Shown: positions 42,954-52,194 of the stretch, one piece after another
How the letters are laid out: every line of letters begins with the position of its first letter
Position numbering within the stretch: position 1 is the stretch's first letter
Assembly: GCA_030532225.1 (NCBI GenBank)
Contig: JAUNLQ010000001.1
Span: 124,001-188,000 of the forward strand
Source: Bacillota bacterium
GTDB lineage: Bacteria > Bacillota > Clostridia > Tissierellales > Peptoniphilaceae
Length of the DNA stretch: 64,000 bases
Direction: 5' to 3'
The notes under the pieces: model-generated
The model's input: only the letters and a program-made list of their open reading frames with translations
Database searches by the model: none
What the model was told of the DNA's origin: nothing
Program-made: the position numbers and the translations under genes

Positions 42954-42972
42954 TTTTAGAATAATTCTAAAA
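42954..42972 (+). promoter_or_regulatory. PerR-like operator ahead of the peroxiredoxin
   Basis: TTTTAGAATAATTCTAAAA is a perfect 9-1-9 inverted repeat that contains TTAGAATAATTCTAA, close to the PerR box TTATAATNATTATAA. It lies about 105 bases ahead of the start codon. Control by peroxide-sensing PerR is inferred. Confidence 0.68.
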
Positions 42973-43078
42973 TTAGTGTTAGTTTAGTTTTTTATTGGGT
43001 AATTAATAAGTAGTCTCATTTAGCGCTAAACACAATTGAATAAAAAGTATGAGAACAATTAAAGGAGGAAAAATATTT

Positions 43079-43753
43079 ATGGAAGAAAGAAATGTACAAC
43101 AATTTCCATTAATCGGAACACCGGCACCGAAATTCGTTGCCCAAACAACTCAAGGAACTATTAATTTCCCTGATGATTATGAAGGACAATGGGTTATCCT
43201 ATTTTCCCACCCAGCAGACTTTACTCCAGTATGTACTACTGAGTTTATGACTTTTGCCAGCATGTATGATGAATTTAAGGCATTAAACACTGAGTTAGTT
43301 GGACTTTCCATTGACTCTATCCACTCTCACCTAGGCTGGTTAGATGCTATTGAAGGCTATACTTGGAACGGTATTGAAAATCCAAAGGTAGAATTCCCAC
43401 TAATTGCAGATATTAAGATGGAAGTTGCCAATAAATACGGCATGCTTCAAGGAGAATCTGACACTAGTGCAGTTCGTGCAGTATTCTTTATTAATCCAAA
43501 GGGAATTATAAAGACTATTCTTTACTATCCTGCATCTTTAGGAAGAAACTTTGCTGAATTAAAACGTATTTTATTAGGTTTACAAAAATCTGAAAAAGAC
43601 GGCGTTGCCCTTCCAGCTGACTGGCAACCAGGCAAGGACGTTATTGTTCCACCACCAGCAACTAGAGAAGAAATTAGAGCACGTAAGGAACTAGTAAAAG
43701 AAGACGGTTATGACATGAAAGACTGGTTCTTAACCTTTAAGACAGACAAATAA
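43079..43753 (+). CDS. Peroxiredoxin (Prx6/1-Cys-like AhpC/TSA family)
   Basis: Reduces hydrogen peroxide and organic peroxides. The peroxidatic cysteine is in HPADFTPVCTTEF (about residues 40-52 of this start), and the long C-terminal arm with LPADWQPGKDVIVPPP is typical of the Prx6 group. There is no clear second catalytic cysteine. A longer reading from 43049 is rejected since AAAGGAGG lies inside it; ATG at 43079 is preferred, giving 224 residues. It stands alone behind a perfect PerR-like palindrome, and a terminator follows. Confidence 0.93.
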   Translation: MEERNVQQFPLIGTPAPKFVAQTTQGTINFPDDYEGQWVILFSHPADFTPVCTTEFMTFASMYDEFKALNTELVGLSIDSIHSHLGWLDAIEGYTWNGIENPKVEFPLIADIKMEVANKYGMLQGESDTSAVRAVFFINPKGIIKTILYYPASLGRNFAELKRILLGLQKSEKDGVALPADWQPGKDVIVPPPATREEIRARKELVKEDGYDMKDWFLTFKTDK

Positions 43754-43798
43754 TTAAAAAAAAGAAAGCTCCTAGCTTAAGAAAGAACTTTCAAATTT

Positions 43799-43831
43799 AA
43801 AAATCCAGAGACCACAAATCTCTGGATTTTA
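43799..43831. terminator. Convergent terminator between peroxiredoxin and FNT genes
   Basis: AAATCCAGAGA / TCTCTGGATTT stem with A and T runs on both sides, usable in both directions. Confidence 0.85.
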
Positions 43832-43832
43832 T

Positions 43833-44459
43833 TTATTTTCTGTCTTCTAAAAGTCTAACACTTGGGACCAAAAGTCCGCCTACAGAATTTCCTAAAACTA
43901 TTACTAGGATTCTTAAAACTGCATCAAGGGACCAGCTTTTTGCCATAGCAAAGTAGAAAATATCTGCAACAGAGTGTTCAAAACCAGCAAGAATAAAGAC
44001 CATAACAGCAAAGATTAAACCTAAATATTTGCCAAGTTCATGAGGGTTGGACTTGTATTCTTCTACGCCAAAAACTACAAATATATTACAGAAAAGTCCT
44101 AAAATAAAAAGGCTAAGATAAGAATCATTTAGCTTAGTAGTAACTAAGGCCAAGGCTCTTTCTTCTAAGAAAAGGCCATTTCTACTTAGACTAAGTAAGG
44201 CTGCAACTGCTATAGCTCCAATAGTATTTCCAAGTAAAACCTTTAACAAAAACTTGCTATAGGATTTTTTTTCATTATAAAAAAAGTAGCCAACCTTGCC
44301 TGTAAATAGATTGTAGCCTAAAGTACAAACTCCAAAAAGCCCAACTGAAAACATAAGGGATCCTAGGTACTTGTTTTCGATCATTAAGAAAACTACTCCC
44401 CCAAGGGCAATAAAGGCTCCAGCCATAATGGCATAAATAAAGTCTAAGTGTTTTTTCAT
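43833..44459 (-). CDS. Formate/nitrite transporter (FNT) family channel
   Basis: FNT proteins are pentameric channels for small anions such as formate, nitrite, lactate or hydrosulfide. Six hydrophobic segments are visible. Family motifs are GYNLFTGKVGYFF (the ELFTGN-like loop), LFCNIFVVFGV and ILAGFEHSVADIFYF (GFEHSVAN motif), then VIVLGNSVGGLLVPSV. At about 208 residues it is shorter than FocA (about 285), with trimmed ends. The substrate cannot be told from sequence. TTG at 44468 is an alternative start. Confidence 0.88.
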   Translation of the reverse strand: MKKHLDFIYAIMAGAFIALGGVVFLMIENKYLGSLMFSVGLFGVCTLGYNLFTGKVGYFFYNEKKSYSKFLLKVLLGNTIGAIAVAALLSLSRNGLFLEERALALVTTKLNDSYLSLFILGLFCNIFVVFGVEEYKSNPHELGKYLGLIFAVMVFILAGFEHSVADIFYFAMAKSWSLDAVLRILVIVLGNSVGGLLVPSVRLLEDRK

Positions 44460-44595
44460 GATAATCAATTTTCTCCATTCTTAAAATACTATAACTTATT
44501 GTACCAAAAAACCCTGAAGAATTATAGAAGTTAAGGAAAGTTTAAAATTTAATTATATAAAAGGCCCTGAAGAAAAGCTCCAGGACCCTAAAATA

Positions 44596-46659
44596 TTAAT
44601 TATCTTCTTTTTTAGCTTCAGCTATAATAGCTTCTTGGACTTCTCCAGGAACTTGTTCATATCTGGCAAATTCCATAGAGAAATTACCTCTACCTTGGGT
44701 CATAGCCCTTAAGTCAATAGAGTATTCAAACATTTCAGCTTGAGGAGCTTCGGCGAAAATTAGTTGAGAACCATCTGCTTGTTGGTCCATACCTAAAATT
44801 CTACCTCTTCTCTTGTTAATATCTCCCATTACATCTCCTAAATAAGAATCAGGAATTGTAATTTCTACCTTCATAATAGGTTCAAGTAAAACTGGTTTAG
44901 CTTGTTCCATACCATTTCTAAAGGCTAGATGAGATGCAAGTTTAAAGGACATTTCATTAGAGTCTACATCGTGATAAGATCCATCATATAAAACAGCCTT
45001 AAAGTTTACAACTGGGAAACCAGCCAAAACTCCCTTTTCCTTAGCTTCTTCCAAGCCCTTTTCAACAGCTGGGAAGTAGTTCTTTGGAACAGAACCACCA
45101 AATACTTCTTCATCAAAGATAAATTCTTCTGTTGAAGGTTCAAATCTAATCCAAACATCACCATATTGGCCAGCGCCACCAGATTGTTTCTTGTGCTTAC
45201 CTTGGACTTCAACAGTCTTAGTAATAGTTTCTCTATAAGGAACAATAAATGGTACAACCTTAACCTCAACACCAAAGTTGTTCTTAAGCTTATCAAGGAT
45301 AACTTGAAGTTGAACAGAACCTTGGCCACCAATAGTAAGCTGTTTAGTTTCAGCATTTCTGTTGATTACGAAAGATGGGTCTTCTTCTTGTAACTTCACA
45401 AGTGAAGAAGAAATCTTTTCTTCATCTCCCTTAGAAACAGGTTCGATAGCATAGAATAAGTTGGCTTGTGGGTATTTTAATCTCTTATAAACAATTTTCT
45501 TGTCCTTGTCAGAAATAGTGTCTCCAGTTTGAGTCTTAACAAGTTTTGTAGTAGCTCCAATATCACCAGCTTGGATTTCGTCTACTGCAAGTTGTTCCTT
45601 GCCTCTTATTACGAAAAGGCCGCCCATTTTTTCTGTAGAGTCCTTGCTAGAATTGTAGAATTCTGTATCCTTAGTAAGTTTTCCAGAAATAACCTTGAAA
45701 ATAGAAACCTTACCAACAAATGGGTCAGTTATAGTCTTGAAGACAACAGCTGAAAGAGGCTCATTAACATCAACATTTCTAGGATCTCCACTTTCTACCC
45801 TAAAGCCTAGGTGGGCTTCTGGATGGTTAGGAGCTGGCATAAAGTTAGAAATCATATTTAATAAAATATCAATTCCAATAGCCTTTTCACCAGAACCAAC
45901 AATTAGAGGAACAGCATCACCTTGGGTAACAGCAAGAGTTACGCCCTTTAGGATTTCTTCCCTAGTGAAAGTTTCTCCTTCAAAGAATTTATTTAATAGG
46001 TCTTCGTCAGATTCTGCAATAATTTCTGTAATTTCTTCATAAATTCTCTCAGTTGCCTTTAATTGGTCGTGGTTTAGTTCAATTTCAACTGGAGAACCTT
46101 TTTCATATTTATAGCCCTTTTGGAAAATAATGTCAGTAACACCTTCAAAATTTTCCCCTTCGCCAATAGGAGTAGCAAAAGAAATAACCTTTTTGCCGAA
46201 CTTTTCTTCAATTTCTTCCATTAGCTTTCTGAAGTTTACGTTTTCACCATCGATCTTATTAACGAAGATCATTCTTGGTAGGCTAATTTCTTCACAGTAT
46301 TTCCAAACAAGCTCTGTACCAACTTCAATACCGCTAGTTGCGTCAATAACTAAGATAGCTGACTCTGCAGCCCTTAAAGAAGCATAAACTTCTCCAACAA
46401 AGTCTAAATATCCAGGTGCGTCAATTACGTTTATTTTCTTGTCTCTCCACTCAACAGGGATAACAGATGTTCCAATAGATGATTGTCTTTGGATCTCCTC
46501 TTTAGAGAAGTCAGACATAGTATTCTTAGAACTGACAGTACCCATCCTATTAGTTGCTCCAGTTTGATAAAGCATAGCTTCAGTTAGGTTGGTCTTACCA
46601 CTTCCACTATGGCCAACAAGGGCAACATTTCTAACTTTGTCAGTTGTATAAACTTTCAT
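44596..46659 (-). CDS. Elongation factor G paralogue (EF-G2/FusA2 type)
   Basis: Translation GTPase of the EF-G family, about 687 residues with all five domains. The P-loop is GHSGSGKTNLTEAML (about 18-32) instead of the canonical AHIDAGKTT; G3 is DAPGYLDF and G4 VNKIDG. Domain IV contains QSGGAGQYGDVWIRF and DSNEMSFKLASHLAF. The deviating G1 is typical of a second EF-G clade in Bacillota whose role (for example in stress or ribosome recycling) is not established. A GTG start at 46671 would include the ribosome site AAAGGTGG, so ATG at 46659 is chosen. The canonical fusA is presumably elsewhere. Confidence 0.92.
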   Translation of the reverse strand: MKVYTTDKVRNVALVGHSGSGKTNLTEAMLYQTGATNRMGTVSSKNTMSDFSKEEIQRQSSIGTSVIPVEWRDKKINVIDAPGYLDFVGEVYASLRAAESAILVIDATSGIEVGTELVWKYCEEISLPRMIFVNKIDGENVNFRKLMEEIEEKFGKKVISFATPIGEGENFEGVTDIIFQKGYKYEKGSPVEIELNHDQLKATERIYEEITEIIAESDEDLLNKFFEGETFTREEILKGVTLAVTQGDAVPLIVGSGEKAIGIDILLNMISNFMPAPNHPEAHLGFRVESGDPRNVDVNEPLSAVVFKTITDPFVGKVSIFKVISGKLTKDTEFYNSSKDSTEKMGGLFVIRGKEQLAVDEIQAGDIGATTKLVKTQTGDTISDKDKKIVYKRLKYPQANLFYAIEPVSKGDEEKISSSLVKLQEEDPSFVINRNAETKQLTIGGQGSVQLQVILDKLKNNFGVEVKVVPFIVPYRETITKTVEVQGKHKKQSGGAGQYGDVWIRFEPSTEEFIFDEEVFGGSVPKNYFPAVEKGLEEAKEKGVLAGFPVVNFKAVLYDGSYHDVDSNEMSFKLASHLAFRNGMEQAKPVLLEPIMKVEITIPDSYLGDVMGDINKRRGRILGMDQQADGSQLIFAEAPQAEMFEYSIDLRAMTQGRGNFSMEFARYEQVPGEVQEAIIAEAKKEDN

Positions 46660-46829
46660 ATTCTTTTCCACCTTTCATTTATCGATTAAAAATTTAAATA
46701 CTGCTATAAGTATAACATATTTAGCAAGTTTATGAAAACGATTTTTCTACATTGGAAGAAAAACTTTAAGGAAAAATTTTGAAAACCAGGCGAAAAGATT
46801 TTTCACAAGTCTTTTCAAAGAAACTATGT

Positions 46830-46835
46830 TATAAT
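46830..46835 (+). promoter_or_regulatory. Candidate -10 element ahead of the 46.9 kb membrane protein gene
   Basis: TATAAT 24 bases ahead of the ATG. A clear -35 is not seen. Confidence 0.4.
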
Positions 46836-46858
46836 AAATTCTAACAAGGAGGCTCACA

Positions 46859-47446
46859 ATGACCAATAGAAAGAAATCCAAGTCTGAAATGAAAAAAATT
46901 TATTTTATGAGAAGGCTTATAGCCCTACTTATACTAGCACTAATAGTTGTCTTAATAGCAACAAGATGTGGAAAGACAGACTCAGACCCAAAAGAAAATT
47001 CTAACAAGACCCAAAATCAAATACTAGGAGAAAACCAAGTAGAAGGAAATGTAAGTGACCCTAACCTTGAAAATCAAAAGGATCAAAACAAAAGCCCAGA
47101 CCAAGAAGACAACCTAAACCAACGTCTGGAAGAAGAAGAAGAAAAATTACAAAAAGACTACCAAACATATGCAGAAGTTTCCTTGGAAAAAGAAAACAAA
47201 ACCTACCACTTTAGCCTAAAAGATGACTATAAAGACTTGGTAGAAAATAGAGAAAATCCAGAAAATCAAGAAGACTTCAATCAATTTTGGGAAAACTTTA
47301 AATTCAAACTAAAAGAAAGCTCTACAAAACTAACAGAATTTATAGAACCAGGCATAGAACTACAAGTCCTAGACCCAAAAGACAAGACAACAGTCATCTT
47401 AATGATTTCAGATGGAGCCGAACTCTTTGATAGAACATCAGAATAA
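46859..47446 (+). CDS. Unknown membrane-anchored protein with acidic extracellular domain
   Basis: No family recognised. The 195-residue protein has a basic N-terminus, one membrane helix at about 18-36 (RRLIALLILALIVVLIATR) followed by CGKTDSD, then a low-complexity region rich in N, Q, E, D and K (about 40-100), and a folded-looking C-terminal part with FSLKDDYKDLVENR and LQVLDPKDKTTVILMISDG. The cysteine after the helix is not in a good lipobox, so membrane anchoring through the helix is more likely than lipidation. AAGGAGG precedes the ATG. It is divergent from the EF-G2 gene and followed by a strong terminator. Low-complexity composition makes homology hard to trace. Confidence 0.8.
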   Translation: MTNRKKSKSEMKKIYFMRRLIALLILALIVVLIATRCGKTDSDPKENSNKTQNQILGENQVEGNVSDPNLENQKDQNKSPDQEDNLNQRLEEEEEKLQKDYQTYAEVSLEKENKTYHFSLKDDYKDLVENRENPENQEDFNQFWENFKFKLKESSTKLTEFIEPGIELQVLDPKDKTTVILMISDGAELFDRTSE

Positions 47447-47460
47447 AGAATAAAGAAGAA

Positions 47461-47496
47461 AATCCTCAAGACTTATATAGCTTGAGGATTTTTTGT
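47461..47496 (+). terminator. Terminator after the 46.9 kb gene
   Basis: AATCCTCAAG / CTTGAGGATT stem followed by six T. Confidence 0.88.
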
Positions 47497-47620
47497 GATT
47501 TTGAAATTTTTTATTTTTTCATATTAATAATATCTACAAAGTTTAATTAGACTTTACCTTTCTAGTTTTTACATTAATTGTTTATTGTCCCTTGACCCAT
47601 ATCTTCACTTTGGTTTTCAG

Positions 47621-47720
47621 CTTCGCCGATTTCTTTACTCAATTGCGACTCGAAATCTTTTTCGTTAACTAGTTGAACTTCAACATTATGAGGGGAAGAA
47701 AGGAGACCTAGGTAACCTCT
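47621..47720. repeat. Dispersed repeat, left-part copy (first of a tandem pair)
   Basis: CTTCGCCGATTTCTT...GCGACTCGAAATCTTTTTCG...GTTGAACTTCAAC is repeated 118 bases later, with few changes. The end GGAGACCTAGG also matches the 8.3 kb copy. Read on the minus strand it allows a 60-residue open frame, but the same frame is stopped in the other copies, so it is not called as a gene. Confidence 0.72.
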
Positions 47721-47738
47721 ATATGCTTTAATTTTTTG

Positions 47739-47995
47739 CTTCGCCGATTTCTTCACTCAATTGCGACTCGAAATCTTTTTCGTTAACTAGTTGAACTTCA
47801 ACGTCATGAGGGGAACTAAGGGGAGCCGAACCCCCTCACGTTCCCCTCCCGACACCCACCCCTTCCTTCACCCACTTCGGCCATTGCATGGAGCTGTGAG
47901 AAGAAAGGCTTGGTTTCGGCAAATAACTTTACTTCGATAAGATTATCTTTTTCCTTGTCTGTAAATTGCTTCGCAATTTTCGCTGTCGCCTTTAG
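47739..47995. repeat. Dispersed repeat, compact full copy
   Basis: Same element as 8229-8590. The arms GAGGGGAAC (47808-47816) and GTTCCCCTC (47840-47848) enclose 23 bases containing a second nested GGGG/CCCC hairpin. The right part holds the CCACCCCTTCC and CATGGAGCTG blocks and ends near a TTGCTTCGCAA hairpin. The central 100 bases of the long copy are absent. Confidence 0.72.
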
Positions 47996-48065
47996 CTTAA
48001 TTTTTTTGATTTTTATTTTATCTTTATTTGTTTTATTCTCAAATTTAAAAGTTTCATTTTATATT

Positions 48066-48099
48066 AAAAAAAAGCTAACCTTTAGGCTCCTTGAGTTAG
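48066..48099 (-). terminator. Orphan minus-strand terminator-like hairpin
   Basis: CTAAC ... GTTAG hairpin followed by a run of eight T on the minus strand, with no intact minus-strand gene upstream of it; perhaps the tail of a lost gene. Confidence 0.4.
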
Positions 48100-48241
48100 G
48101 GATTTTAGAAAACAGATTTGATAACTCTTTAGGTGGCAAGATAAAAGGCTGTGAAATGAAATACTTTTAACCTTTTTATTTTGCTTAATTACTGAAATAC
48201 AGATCTTTATAATCTTGACTTATCTCTCGTAATACGGGAAT

Positions 48242-48477
48242 ATGTACTTACCAAGAGAAAAGAATGGTAAAACTATGGAACAAGAAAGTTTACAAAGATT
48301 AGAAATAAAAGTTAAGCCTTGCAAAAGATACATAGAAAACTCAATAAAAAAAGAAAAAAAGGAAACATTGTAACAGCATTAAACTTCCCAGATATATCAA
48401 ACACAGCAAAGACGTGTGCAGACCGAGTACATGAAGAATTTTGGAAGATTTCAAAAGGAATTTTAACTAATGAATAA
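48242..48477 (+). pseudogene. Decayed small gene with a frameshift
   Basis: From ATG at 48242 the frame reads MYLPREKNGKTMEQESLQRL and on to a stop at about 48372. Shifting frame near 48350-48360 continues as GNIVTALNFPDISNTAKTCA, then DRVHEEFWKISKGILTNE, ending at 48477. The combined product of about 78 residues loosely resembles small transposon-encoded proteins of the TnpW kind (a weak resemblance by eye). There is no convincing ribosome site. It looks like a remnant of a mobile element. Confidence 0.42.
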
Positions 48478-48569
48478 TTTAAGCTTTTTTTAGAATCAGA
48501 GACTTTGGGTGTAGAGATAAAAAGGACCTGCTAAGAGATAAAGAAAGCAGGAGAATAAAACAAATAAAA

Positions 48570-48611
48570 GAAAGAGTCTACCATAGATTATCTCAAAATA
48601 GACTCTTTTAT
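48570..48611 (-). terminator. Terminator of the restriction-modification operon
   Basis: AAAGAGTCTA / TAGACTCTTT form a 10-base perfect stem downstream of the endonuclease stop codon. Confidence 0.8.
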
Positions 48612-48616
48612 ATAAC

Positions 48617-50068
48617 TTATCCAAATTTTGCTAGTGTTAATTCGGATATCTTTAAACTTACATCTGTTCCTAAATTATTTATCACTATCTCATGAATTTC
48701 TCCATAGTCCATATTGCGGTTGTTAGAAATAATATTATTATAAAAATATTCAGAAAGAGTATTAGCCTTAATAATTACTATGTTTTGATCTTCAATGTCA
48801 TATTGTACACTAGGAACATATCTAGGTGTTACAACTATTGTGTATTTTGCACCAATAATTTTACGATGTCGTTTTAATCTACCAGCATTTATCCCCACTA
48901 ATTTATTCGATGTAGATTTTGCTTCAACAGCAAACTTCTGAGATATCGTTAAATATAAACACTCTATATCCGTTCTACCAGCACCAGAAAGTTTTTTCGC
49001 CTCAATGTTAATAAACATATTAAATGCCTCTTCTAAGATATCTTCAAATAAATCTGAAGTTTCATTATTAGGATTGTTTGAATATTTATCTATTAACTTA
49101 GGTAAACGAAGCATTTTCGTTTGTATCTGATTTATTTCTTCTCCTATTTCTTTTAAAAGTATATCTGGGTAAAAAGAGTATATCTCTTTTACAACATCTG
49201 ATGATCCTCTTTTTGAATCATTTAATATTATAGGATTTGCTAGAAATGAATATTCTTGCAATAGACTTTCAATATAATCTACAAGTTTTAAGTTTAATGA
49301 AAAATATCCATTATTTATTTTTCGTTTTGTAGGCTTAGATTTACTTTTGGGTTTTTGAGGGTGATACAAGTCAACCGTTTTATCACCCATGTCACGTTTT
49401 ATTATTTTGGCATCTTCTAATAACTTAGAAACATAATATTGCCATTCATATGTGCTCTTAACGATAGCCGCCTCATTATTTTTTAGATATTGGAACTTTT
49501 GTTCATCAGCTAATTTTCTAGACAAAAGAATATCTGACACTAACCTTTCATATGTTTCTTCAGATATTTTGTCTAGATAAATAATAAATCGATATATTTC
49601 AAAATTATACAATTTTCCACCTAGTCGTTCATCCAAAAGTAATTTAAATATTAGTCTAAAAGGATATAAATAAAAATTCTCACTTGGGAAACTAGCTGGA
49701 TGCGGAAACTGAATACTAAAAAGCATTGTAGCAAATATTTTTTGTATTTTTTCAGAATCAGACAAGTATTTTAAAAATAAATTCCCTAAGGGACTAAAAA
49801 TAAATTTTTCTTCACCATCAATTTTATCAGAATATCCGAACATATAATAATTTAATTCTCTAATCCTATGACTCATTGCATCTATAGGTTTCTCTCTAAT
49901 AGAATCTCTTGGGTTGTACATCAAACTTCTTGAAAATTCATCATACATCTTTTCTTTATCTTCACTTGAAATCGAAGATTTTGTTGATTTCAAATACAAA
50001 GCAACATCAACTAATTTAGTGATGCTATTTGTATGTTTTTTAAATATCCAATGTCTTCTATTCTCCAA
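48617..50068 (-). CDS. Putative type II (probably IIS) restriction endonuclease
   Basis: Large protein (about 483 residues) encoded last in an operon with two cytosine-5 methyltransferases and a small regulator, so it is most likely the matching endonuclease. The C-terminal third carries a PD-(D/E)xK-like pattern: [12 protein letters not shown] ... [11 protein letters not shown] (D about 367, E about 382, K about 384 counted from this start). The rest is helical and basic and may bind DNA; overall it recalls AlwI/FokI-like type IIS enzymes but I cannot assign a family. Start: an ATG at 50128 would overlap the methyltransferase by 71 bases, whereas TTG at 50068 follows GGAGGGG by a normal distance and overlaps by 11. 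Confidence 0.75.
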   Translation of the reverse strand: MENRRHWIFKKHTNSITKLVDVALYLKSTKSSISSEDKEKMYDEFSRSLMYNPRDSIREKPIDAMSHRIRELNYYMFGYSDKIDGEEKFIFSPLGNLFLKYLSDSEKIQKIFATMLFSIQFPHPASFPSENFYLYPFRLIFKLLLDERLGGKLYNFEIYRFIIYLDKISEETYERLVSDILLSRKLADEQKFQYLKNNEAAIVKSTYEWQYYVSKLLEDAKIIKRDMGDKTVDLYHPQKPKSKSKPTKRKINNGYFSLNLKLVDYIESLLQEYSFLANPIILNDSKRGSSDVVKEIYSFYPDILLKEIGEEINQIQTKMLRLPKLIDKYSNNPNNETSDLFEDILEEAFNMFINIEAKKLSGAGRTDIECLYLTISQKFAVEAKSTSNKLVGINAGRLKRHRKIIGAKYTIVVTPRYVPSVQYDIEDQNIVIIKANTLSEYFYNNIISNNRNMDYGEIHEIVINNLGTDVSLKISELTLAKFG

Positions 50069-51134
50069 AATATTCCCCTCCATTTGGGAAGCAAATTTTT
50101 TCAAGTAGTTTGGGAGGTATTGCTTCACCTATTATTGTACGTATAAATGTATCAGAAGTGTTCTCAGGAAACTCTATATTAGGGCTTATAGAGCTTACAA
50201 TAAAGGTTTCTAATAAACTAAGAACTCTAGGATCAGAATAAGTTCCGTCTTTTTTAATTCTTCCTGGGTGCACGTTATTGTGAGAACTTATACTGCCACT
50301 ATAAGTTGTTCTTGCCGGGGCTGGTTCATCCCAAGTCATACGCTTATATGTGTTATGAAACCCTTTAATTCTTTCTCCATTTTCTTTTTTAGGATAGTAA
50401 ACTTCGTTACTAATAGCACTTGTCCCTGGTTTTGTATGTCTTAAACATTCTATAATTTGGTCTCGCGCCTTATTTGCATAGTGCCATTTAAGTTTCGAAT
50501 TTTCTCCAGGCTCTAATGAAGGAAGGAATCCAATAGCTTCTCTCAAGGAAATCTCTTTTTCTTTACTAGGCCAATTCCAAATTAACCCTTTTTTATAAAG
50601 TTTAATTATTGATCGTGGTCTTGATTGAGCAATTCCATAATCTTTAGCATTGATTACTCTAGATTCAATATTGTAGGTAGATGAATACTTTATTTCTAAT
50701 ATTTCATTCAATTTTAAAAAATCATTTCTATATGGAAAATACATTTCCAAGAATTTCGGAACATTTTCAACTAATATATAGTCTAAATCTAACTTGTCAA
50801 TAAATTCAAAAATCTCAAAAATCAAAAAGTTACGCTCATCTCTTTCAAAATCTTTTTGAAATTTATTTTTACCAACAGTACTCAATCCTTGACAAGGAGG
50901 AGTTACTAATAAAAATTTTACATTATTATCACAAGCTTCAGCAAGTATCTTATTCTTTATTTCTTCATCCAAAATATTGCCTTGAATCATTTTTGTATTG
51001 GGGTAGAAAAACTCATATGTTTTAGCACGCTTTTCTAACAACTCATTGGCTACAACAAAGTTTACATTGTTGTTATGAATATTTAATTCTCCGATTCCGG
51101 CACTTGAGAACAATGACATAGCATTAATTTTCAT
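50058..51134 (-). CDS. DNA cytosine-5 methyltransferase, second of pair
   Basis: Methylates the C5 of cytosine in a specific DNA site, protecting it from the co-encoded endonuclease. 358 residues. Motifs in order: [24 protein letters not shown] (catalytic Cys), [31 protein letters not shown], a short target-recognition region with [15 protein letters not shown] and HNNVHPGR, and [14 protein letters not shown]. It closely resembles the preceding methyltransferase throughout, suggesting a gene duplication. Each probably modifies one strand of an asymmetric site. It overlaps the first methyltransferase gene by 11 bases. Confidence 0.93.
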   Translation of the reverse strand: MKINAMSLFSSAGIGELNIHNNNVNFVVANELLEKRAKTYEFFYPNTKMIQGNILDEEIKNKILAEACDNNVKFLLVTPPCQGLSTVGKNKFQKDFERDERNFLIFEIFEFIDKLDLDYILVENVPKFLEMYFPYRNDFLKLNEILEIKYSSTYNIESRVINAKDYGIAQSRPRSIIKLYKKGLIWNWPSKEKEISLREAIGFLPSLEPGENSKLKWHYANKARDQIIECLRHTKPGTSAISNEVYYPKKENGERIKGFHNTYKRMTWDEPAPARTTYSGSISSHNNVHPGRIKKDGTYSDPRVLSLLETFIVSSISPNIEFPENTSDTFIRTIIGEAIPPKLLEKICFPNGGEYFGE

Positions 51135-52194
51135 CGATAAATATCCCTCTACTTATTTTTTCTACAAATAAAGGAGGTATTGATTCTCCAATAACTTGTC
51201 TTATTAGTATTTCATCTGTTTCCTCATTAATAGGCCAATCATCAGGCAGTGTAGTTAATCTCATTAATTCTAATATAGATAACACTCTTGCATCAGAGTA
51301 AGTACCATCTTCTAGTTTTCTGCCAGGGTGTACGTTTCTTTGTGAGCTAATCGCATCATTTCTTATTGTAATAGTTGGTGCGGGCTCATTCCAATTTATT
51401 CTTCTATACGTTGTATTATAACCTTTTATTCTTGTACCATCCTTTTTTTGTGGAAAATATACCTTATTATCAAATGCGGTTGCACCAGTTGGTGTATTTT
51501 TCATCCATTGTATATGTTCTTCTGAATGCATACGACCAAAATGCCACTTTATATTACTTCTTTCCCCGGATTCAATCGATGGCAAATCTCCTATAGCATC
51601 TTGAACCGTTATTTTCTTATTTGATTTTTCGGGCAATTCCCAGATTAATCCTTTTTGCTTAAGTCTAATAATAGCCCTTTTTCTAACTTGTGGAACATCA
51701 TAATCTGATGCATCTAATACTCTACAGTCAATATCATAGCTGTTTTTGAATTCTTCTTCTAATAAATCCTCAACAGATTTAAAATCTTTATTTATATATA
51801 GTTGTAGTTTTAATAACCTAGGTACATTTTCTATTAAGATAAATTTAGGTTTTACAACTTTAATCATTTTAACAACATATTTAATTAAATAGTTTCTTTG
51901 ATCATTTGCCATTTCAAATATTCCTCTATTCTTACCAGCTATACTAATACCTTGGCAAGGAGGAGATGCAATTAAATAATCAACCTTATTTTCTAAAGCT
52001 ATTTTTGCGATATTTTCAAAAATTATAGGGTCTCTAATATCTCCTTCTATCATAGTAGTATTGGGATATATATTTCGATAAAGTTCTGCTCTTCTGGAAA
52101 TAATTTCATTAGCTACAACGATATTAATTCCAATTCTAGATAAATAAAATTCACCTATCCCAGCCCCAGAGAACAAAGACATACCATTCATCAC
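51124..52194 (-). CDS. DNA cytosine-5 methyltransferase, first of pair
   Basis: 356 residues with a full set of m5C motifs: [13 protein letters not shown] (about 6-17), [45 protein letters not shown], recognition region with [19 protein letters not shown] and QRNVHPGR, and [14 protein letters not shown]. Motif order is the normal I-VI-VIII-TRD-IX-X. It starts 4 bases inside the upstream HTH gene (ATGA overlap). The pair of similar enzymes plus one endonuclease is the arrangement known from type IIS systems with cytosine methylation, such as HgaI. Confidence 0.94.
   Translation of the reverse strand: MMNGMSLFSGAGIGEFYLSRIGINIVVANEIISRRAELYRNIYPNTTMIEGDIRDPIIFENIAKIALENKVDYLIASPPCQGISIAGKNRGIFEMANDQRNYLIKYVVKMIKVVKPKFILIENVPRLLKLQLYINKDFKSVEDLLEEEFKNSYDIDCRVLDASDYDVPQVRKRAIIRLKQKGLIWELPEKSNKKITVQDAIGDLPSIESGERSNIKWHFGRMHSEEHIQWMKNTPTGATAFDNKVYFPQKKDGTRIKGYNTTYRRINWNEPAPTITIRNDAISSQRNVHPGRKLEDGTYSDARVLSILELMRLTTLPDDWPINEETDEILIRQVIGESIPPLFVEKISRGIFIDEN

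Noticed and set aside
47574-47756. Open frame of 60 codons on the minus strand in the repeat region
   Set aside because: The frame is carried by the repeat; the matching frame in the 8.3 kb copy is stopped early, and no family or ribosome site is visible.
47910-48170. Open frame of 86 codons on the plus strand with a hydrophobic stretch
   Set aside because: It begins in the repeat and reads through an A-run and an orphan terminator. The hydrophobicity comes from T-rich sequence. No ribosome site.
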